Source: Sphingobacterium sp. UGAL515B_05 (GTDB taxonomy: Bacteria > Bacteroidota > Bacteroidia > Sphingobacteriales > Sphingobacteriaceae). From it: a stretch of DNA of 64,000 nt. Position 1 is the stretch's first letter. Each line of letters starts with the position of its first letter. Shown here in pieces: positions 61,026 through 64,000 of the stretch. The notes under the pieces are model-generated. The model did not search any database, was not told the origin of the DNA, and saw nothing but the letters and a program-made list of their open reading frames with translations. The position numbers and the translations under genes were made by a program. The stretch covers positions 5,022,001 to 5,086,000 of the forward strand of contig NZ_CP109907.1 of assembly GCF_033097525.1 (NCBI RefSeq). Direction: 5' to 3'.

Positions 61026-61039
61026 ATTTTTTTGGATCT

Positions 61040-61891
61040 ATGCGTAAAGCCCTAATTATTCTATTGCTATTTATAGCCTGCAAAGCGAATGCCCAGTCGA
61101 GCCTGTCAATAAAACTCAATTATCGGCCCAGTCAGATCTATGAAACGATGGACAGTACTACAGTAAGCTCAATGCATTATTCCGAGAAAATTGAAGGCAG
61201 GGGAAAACCGGGCAATATGACCAAACCTGTCTTTGTCGGCACTGCGGTACTGCAATCGAATATAATGCTGACGACCCAGACAAAGGAGCAGATTGCCCAT
61301 AGAATTCCCTTTGTGACAAAAAACCGGATCCAAGGATGGGTACAGCAGATCAACGGTGAAAGAAATGAAAGCAGCGGACCATCAGATCAAAGTATCGTCT
61401 ATGGCTATTTTACAAATACAGCCACTGGTTATAGGACTAAGGTTGATTCCATTGAAGGATCGGATATCGACGACAACAAAAGAAATTTTACAAAATCAGT
61501 TTTCGAGCAATATACCGCTCCTTATCCAGAGAAACCCATTTATATTGGTGATTCTTTTGCGATAACTAAAGAGGAAGAAATTGTCTTTGGGAATTTAGGA
61601 GTGGCCTATTTTGAACTAAGCACAAAGTATACTTTACGCGAAATTAAAAACGGAATAGGTTATTTTAGAAAAGAGCATTCCCTTCGACTGAAGGGAATAG
61701 AGTCTACAAACCCTAGTTTTAAGCTAACTGAGGTCGATCAGGGTACTGGCATGCTCGAATACGATATAGAGAACTCTCTAATTAGAAGCAATACCTCGAC
61801 CTTTGCTGCGGTAGCAAAAGCAGAGATAGACAAGCTGCTGATAACCATCCATACCACGGTGAAACAGAAGGAGAGCATCGAGTTGCAATAG
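61040..61891 (+). CDS. hypothetical exported protein, 283 aa
   Basis: ATG 61040 opens a clear signal peptide (MRKALIILLLFIACKANAQ); a longer in-frame start 174 nt upstream has no signal and overlaps the terminator, so it is rejected. The rest is a beta-rich soluble domain (KNRIQGWVQQINGERN, PYPEKPIYIGDSFAITKEEEIVFGN) with no recognised family. Probably periplasmic or surface. Converges on the transglutaminase-like gene with a 60-bp gap that shows no obvious terminator. Confidence 0.65.
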   Translation: MRKALIILLLFIACKANAQSSLSIKLNYRPSQIYETMDSTTVSSMHYSEKIEGRGKPGNMTKPVFVGTAVLQSNIMLTTQTKEQIAHRIPFVTKNRIQGWVQQINGERNESSGPSDQSIVYGYFTNTATGYRTKVDSIEGSDIDDNKRNFTKSVFEQYTAPYPEKPIYIGDSFAITKEEEIVFGNLGVAYFELSTKYTLREIKNGIGYFRKEHSLRLKGIESTNPSFKLTEVDQGTGMLEYDIENSLIRSNTSTFAAVAKAEIDKLLITIHTTVKQKESIELQ

Positions 61892-61951
61892 GGCTAGGGT
61901 TCGCCTGATTCCGATCCTGTGCTCCAATGCAAGAGCTAGAAATTCATGCTT

Positions 61952-63184
61952 TTATGGTGTAGCATTTCTTTCGGGGGATCTCCAGAAATAGGCAGGGTCG
62001 TGTGTAACAACATTGTTTTTTAAATATTTATTGTTGCTTGTATCCCATCCGCTTGGTATTAAAGAGATATACTGCAGAGCAGGGTCGGCAGGTCTATATC
62101 TACTCTCTGTGTTAAACTGGCTTCTATTTGTACACTGAATCCAATATAAATTCTTTGCCATATAGGAGTCCAAATACCAAATTTTACTTACTTTAGACGC
62201 GGAGTTCAGCTTGAGTGGCTGGTTATTTCTTAAGTGCTCTCGGACTTCTTCTATGCTCAGTAAATTGTTTTTGTCGTCCATAACAAATGTACCATGGGAG
62301 GGATCCATCCACAACCATTTCTTTAATGTTTCAGAATAGACACTATTGATTACATGGCAGTCTGTATCTTTGTCATCCTTTGGCATACAGGTAACGTATC
62401 GGGATTTAAATCCCATGGCAAGATACATTTCATTTAAGGTCATGGCTTTATGCCGACAGTTGATTCCTTTTCCGCTGGCCTTATGGTAATTATAGAAATC
62501 AATTGCATCAAATTCACATAATGCCCAATTGCTGCCATCGTATTTAATAGTATTGGCAACAAACAACATGATATTACATAGTTTAGAAATCTCGTCGCCA
62601 TGACCGGCGATGGAGTCCAGGTTGAAAAAATCCTTCACAGCCACTAAATTGCGATTACTTGCCGCCTGGTAGTCAAATATAGGCAAGGAAGCACTATTTT
62701 CTGACATGTATCCTCCCGACTGCTGTAATAAGGTCAATTTATCATATTGTTTCAATTGAGCCAATGCTTTCATAAATTCATTATCCTTACGGATGTGATC
62801 CAGTTCCGTATTATTTAAAGCAGTACGATAGTCGGTATATCCCCATAAAATTGCCTTGTCAAAACTCGCAATAGCGTCTTTTTTTTGATGAAGCATTGAT
62901 TGTAAGCAAGCAAGATAGTAGTCTACATTGGCGTTAATCTCGTGGATCGTTGACTGGAACTCTTGCCTTTCCTTTTCTGTTAGCTGTAAGCTGTCCATTT
63001 TGGTCGCAATGGCAGTTAGTGTTGCTGCTGCTTTTTGATAATCTTTCGCCGGATAATAGATCTTATACTCCTGTTCTAATTTTTTAAAGTCTGAAAGAAA
63101 TTTATTCCATGTTGTCGAAGCCGTCTGTGCCGATGAACTGGCAACCAGCAATATAAACAGAAGAAGGCTAAATAGTGGTTTCAT
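61952..63184 (-). CDS. secreted transglutaminase-like protein with N-terminal TPR-like helices
   Basis: This is a 410-aa exported protein. The signal peptide is about 1-19. Helices (about 25-150) resemble a TPR-like region (YYLACLQSMLHQKKDAIASFDKAILWGYTDY). The transglutaminase-core triad follows: Cys in INCRHKAMTLNEMY, His in DTDCHVINSVY and Asp in WLWMDPSHGTF. Bacterial proteins of this type are mostly of unknown substrate, some acting as cysteine proteases or peptide crosslinkers. No partner gene is nearby. Confidence 0.82.
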   Translation of the reverse strand: MKPLFSLLLFILLVASSSAQTASTTWNKFLSDFKKLEQEYKIYYPAKDYQKAAATLTAIATKMDSLQLTEKERQEFQSTIHEINANVDYYLACLQSMLHQKKDAIASFDKAILWGYTDYRTALNNTELDHIRKDNEFMKALAQLKQYDKLTLLQQSGGYMSENSASLPIFDYQAASNRNLVAVKDFFNLDSIAGHGDEISKLCNIMLFVANTIKYDGSNWALCEFDAIDFYNYHKASGKGINCRHKAMTLNEMYLAMGFKSRYVTCMPKDDKDTDCHVINSVYSETLKKWLWMDPSHGTFVMDDKNNLLSIEEVREHLRNNQPLKLNSASKVSKIWYLDSYMAKNLYWIQCTNRSQFNTESRYRPADPALQYISLIPSGWDTSNNKYLKNNVVTHDPAYFWRSPERNATP

Positions 63185-63504
63185 TGGAGGTTTTTAATTA
63201 AAGTAAATCCTAATTTTATTGAAATATGTAATCTCGTTATTGGTCATTTGTATCTATGCCTGATCTTGAGAAAATTTATTTTATGATTTTATAAGATCGA
63301 TTTCACTTGAAGACATTTATGGCGAGCAAAGTATTACATCCAGTCGTAAAATATTAGTTAACGTCCTTTTGAAGTACGATGATTTAAAATCCGAACAAAT
63401 TGGACTGAGGGGAGAAGCATGTGATGGATTTCAACAAATGTGTACCCATTTTTTTTGACATATCATGAAATAAAAAAAAGCTTATAATCAGCCTCTTACA
63501 CACA
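63185..63504. other. intergenic region, no gene supported
   Basis: About 320 bp of AT-rich sequence between the transglutaminase-like gene and the TetR operators. Only short open frames are present. A minus-strand -7 box TATATTTG (63510-63503) overlaps the left operator, so it may hold the start of a leftward transcript from that promoter toward the transglutaminase-like gene, although the leader would be long. Confidence 0.4.
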
Positions 63505-63560
63505 AATATACTAAATAGTATATTTTATTTGTTTTTAAAATATACTATTTAGTATATTTG
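63505..63560 (+). promoter_or_regulatory. paired palindromic operators and promoter of tetR
   Basis: Two 20-bp sites, AATATACTA-AA-TAGTATATT (63505-63524) and AATATACTA-TT-TAGTATATT (63539-63558), are perfect palindromic arms around 2 nt, and the second is the reverse complement of the first. The right site overlaps a perfect -7 box TATATTTG (63553-63560), with TTTG at 63528-63531 spaced 21 nt before it. The left site overlaps a minus-strand -7 box. Autorepression by the TetR protein is likely. Confidence 0.75.
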
Positions 63561-63579
63561 TGATATAAATTAGAAAGCG

Positions 63580-64000
63580 ATGCTAACAAAAGCGGAAAAA
63601 ACAAAACAATTTATCTTAGAAACAGCGAGTCCGCTTTATAATGAAAAGGGAATTTCAGGTGTAAGTATTGATGATGTTTTGGAAGCGACTAAATTGACCA
63701 AGGGCTGTATATATGGACATTTTAGTGGGAAGGAAGATTTATCAGAACAGGTCGTTGAATATTCAATAAACAAAATGACCGAGAAAGTAGCGGGTGTCGT
63801 TTCGAAGGGTAAAACTGCAAAGGAGAAAGTATTTTTATATCTGGACTTTTACAGTAATCCGATTGACACTCCTATTGCTGGAGGCTGTCCTATTTTTAAT
63901 ACCGCCGTAGAAGCAGATGATAATTTCCCCGCCATTAAACAGAAGGTCGCGGCAGTTGTAAATGCATCTTTAGGCGGGATTTCAACTATATTGAAAAAAG
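63580..64000 (+). CDS. TetR/AcrR family transcriptional regulator, partial
   Basis: The ATG at 63580 begins a frame that is open to the window edge (140 codons), so the gene is cut off. The N-terminal HTH is typical of TetR (LYNEKGISGVSIDDVLEATKLTKGCIYGHFSGKEDL), followed by the start of the ligand-binding domain (GGCPIFNTAVEADD is a common TetR C-terminal motif). The two 20-bp palindromes upstream are its likely operators. The regulated gene is probably to the right of the window. Confidence 0.9.
   Translation, partial: MLTKAEKTKQFILETASPLYNEKGISGVSIDDVLEATKLTKGCIYGHFSGKEDLSEQVVEYSINKMTEKVAGVVSKGKTAKEKVFLYLDFYSNPIDTPIAGGCPIFNTAVEADDNFPAIKQKVAAVVNASLGGISTILKK

Noticed and set aside
60866..61039. 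Upstream extension of the 283-aa exported protein
   Set aside because: It would hide the signal peptide in the middle and translate through a terminator hairpin.

Overview
The window is a piece of a Bacteroidota chromosome, most likely Sphingobacterium or a close relative in the Sphingobacteriaceae. The reasons are the SusCD-type lipoprotein next to a glycoside hydrolase locus, start codons mostly without Shine-Dalgarno sequences, -7 boxes of the Bacteroidota form TAnnTTTG, many AraC/HxlR regulators, and a Bacteroidota-style tyrosine recombinase. I see no rRNA, tRNA, CRISPR array or insertion sequence. The last gene runs off the right edge.

Region 1 (1-9.1 kb) is the end of a polysaccharide utilisation locus: an outer-surface lipoprotein, then GH109, GH35, GH110 and GH95 enzymes in one direction, closed by a strong terminator. 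These exo-activities (alpha-GalNAc, beta-galactose, alpha-1,3-galactose, alpha-1,2-fucose) together match the termini of A, B and H blood-group type mucin O-glycans. Region 2 (9.1-12.5 kb, minus strand) is a three-gene operon: a phosphonate-catabolism-type zinc dehydrogenase, an OPA-type MFS transporter and a secreted NPP/alkaline-phosphatase-superfamily hydrolase.

Region 3 (12.6-26 kb, with similar cassettes at 36-40, 49-53 and 58.5-60 kb) is a dense set of small NAD(P)-dependent reductases, an esterase, OsmC and AhpD-like proteins. Nearly every one is paired with its own AraC or HxlR regulator, which suggests detoxification of electrophiles, aldehydes or peroxides. Region 4 (26-48 kb) holds two orphan PAS histidine kinases, a single-domain response regulator, an ArsB-like transporter, a complete TolC-RND-adaptor efflux operon, an EmrB-type MFS pump, a flavin reductase/DUF2867 reductase pair and a NEW3-ABC transporter operon. 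An Hsp20 gene follows (48.1-48.5 kb) with an unusually strong Shine-Dalgarno.

Region 5 (53.3-57 kb) is the most unusual part. A tyrosine recombinase gene lies beside a 193-bp segment bounded by perfect 18-bp inverted repeats, and a short-peptide/response-regulator/AraC operon diverges from the other side. The only consensus -7 box seen inside the segment points at the recombinase. Flipping the segment would point it at the peptide operon at nearly the same distance, so this is a candidate invertible promoter switch. Just downstream are a small ORF with a G8 tract, one copy of a duplicated intergenic hairpin element (the other copy is at 48.7 kb), and a degenerate 26-bp tandem repeat. The right end (57.6-64 kb) holds secreted proteins of unknown role, an AlkC/AlkD-like HEAT protein, a secreted transglutaminase-like protein and a TetR repressor with paired palindromic operators.
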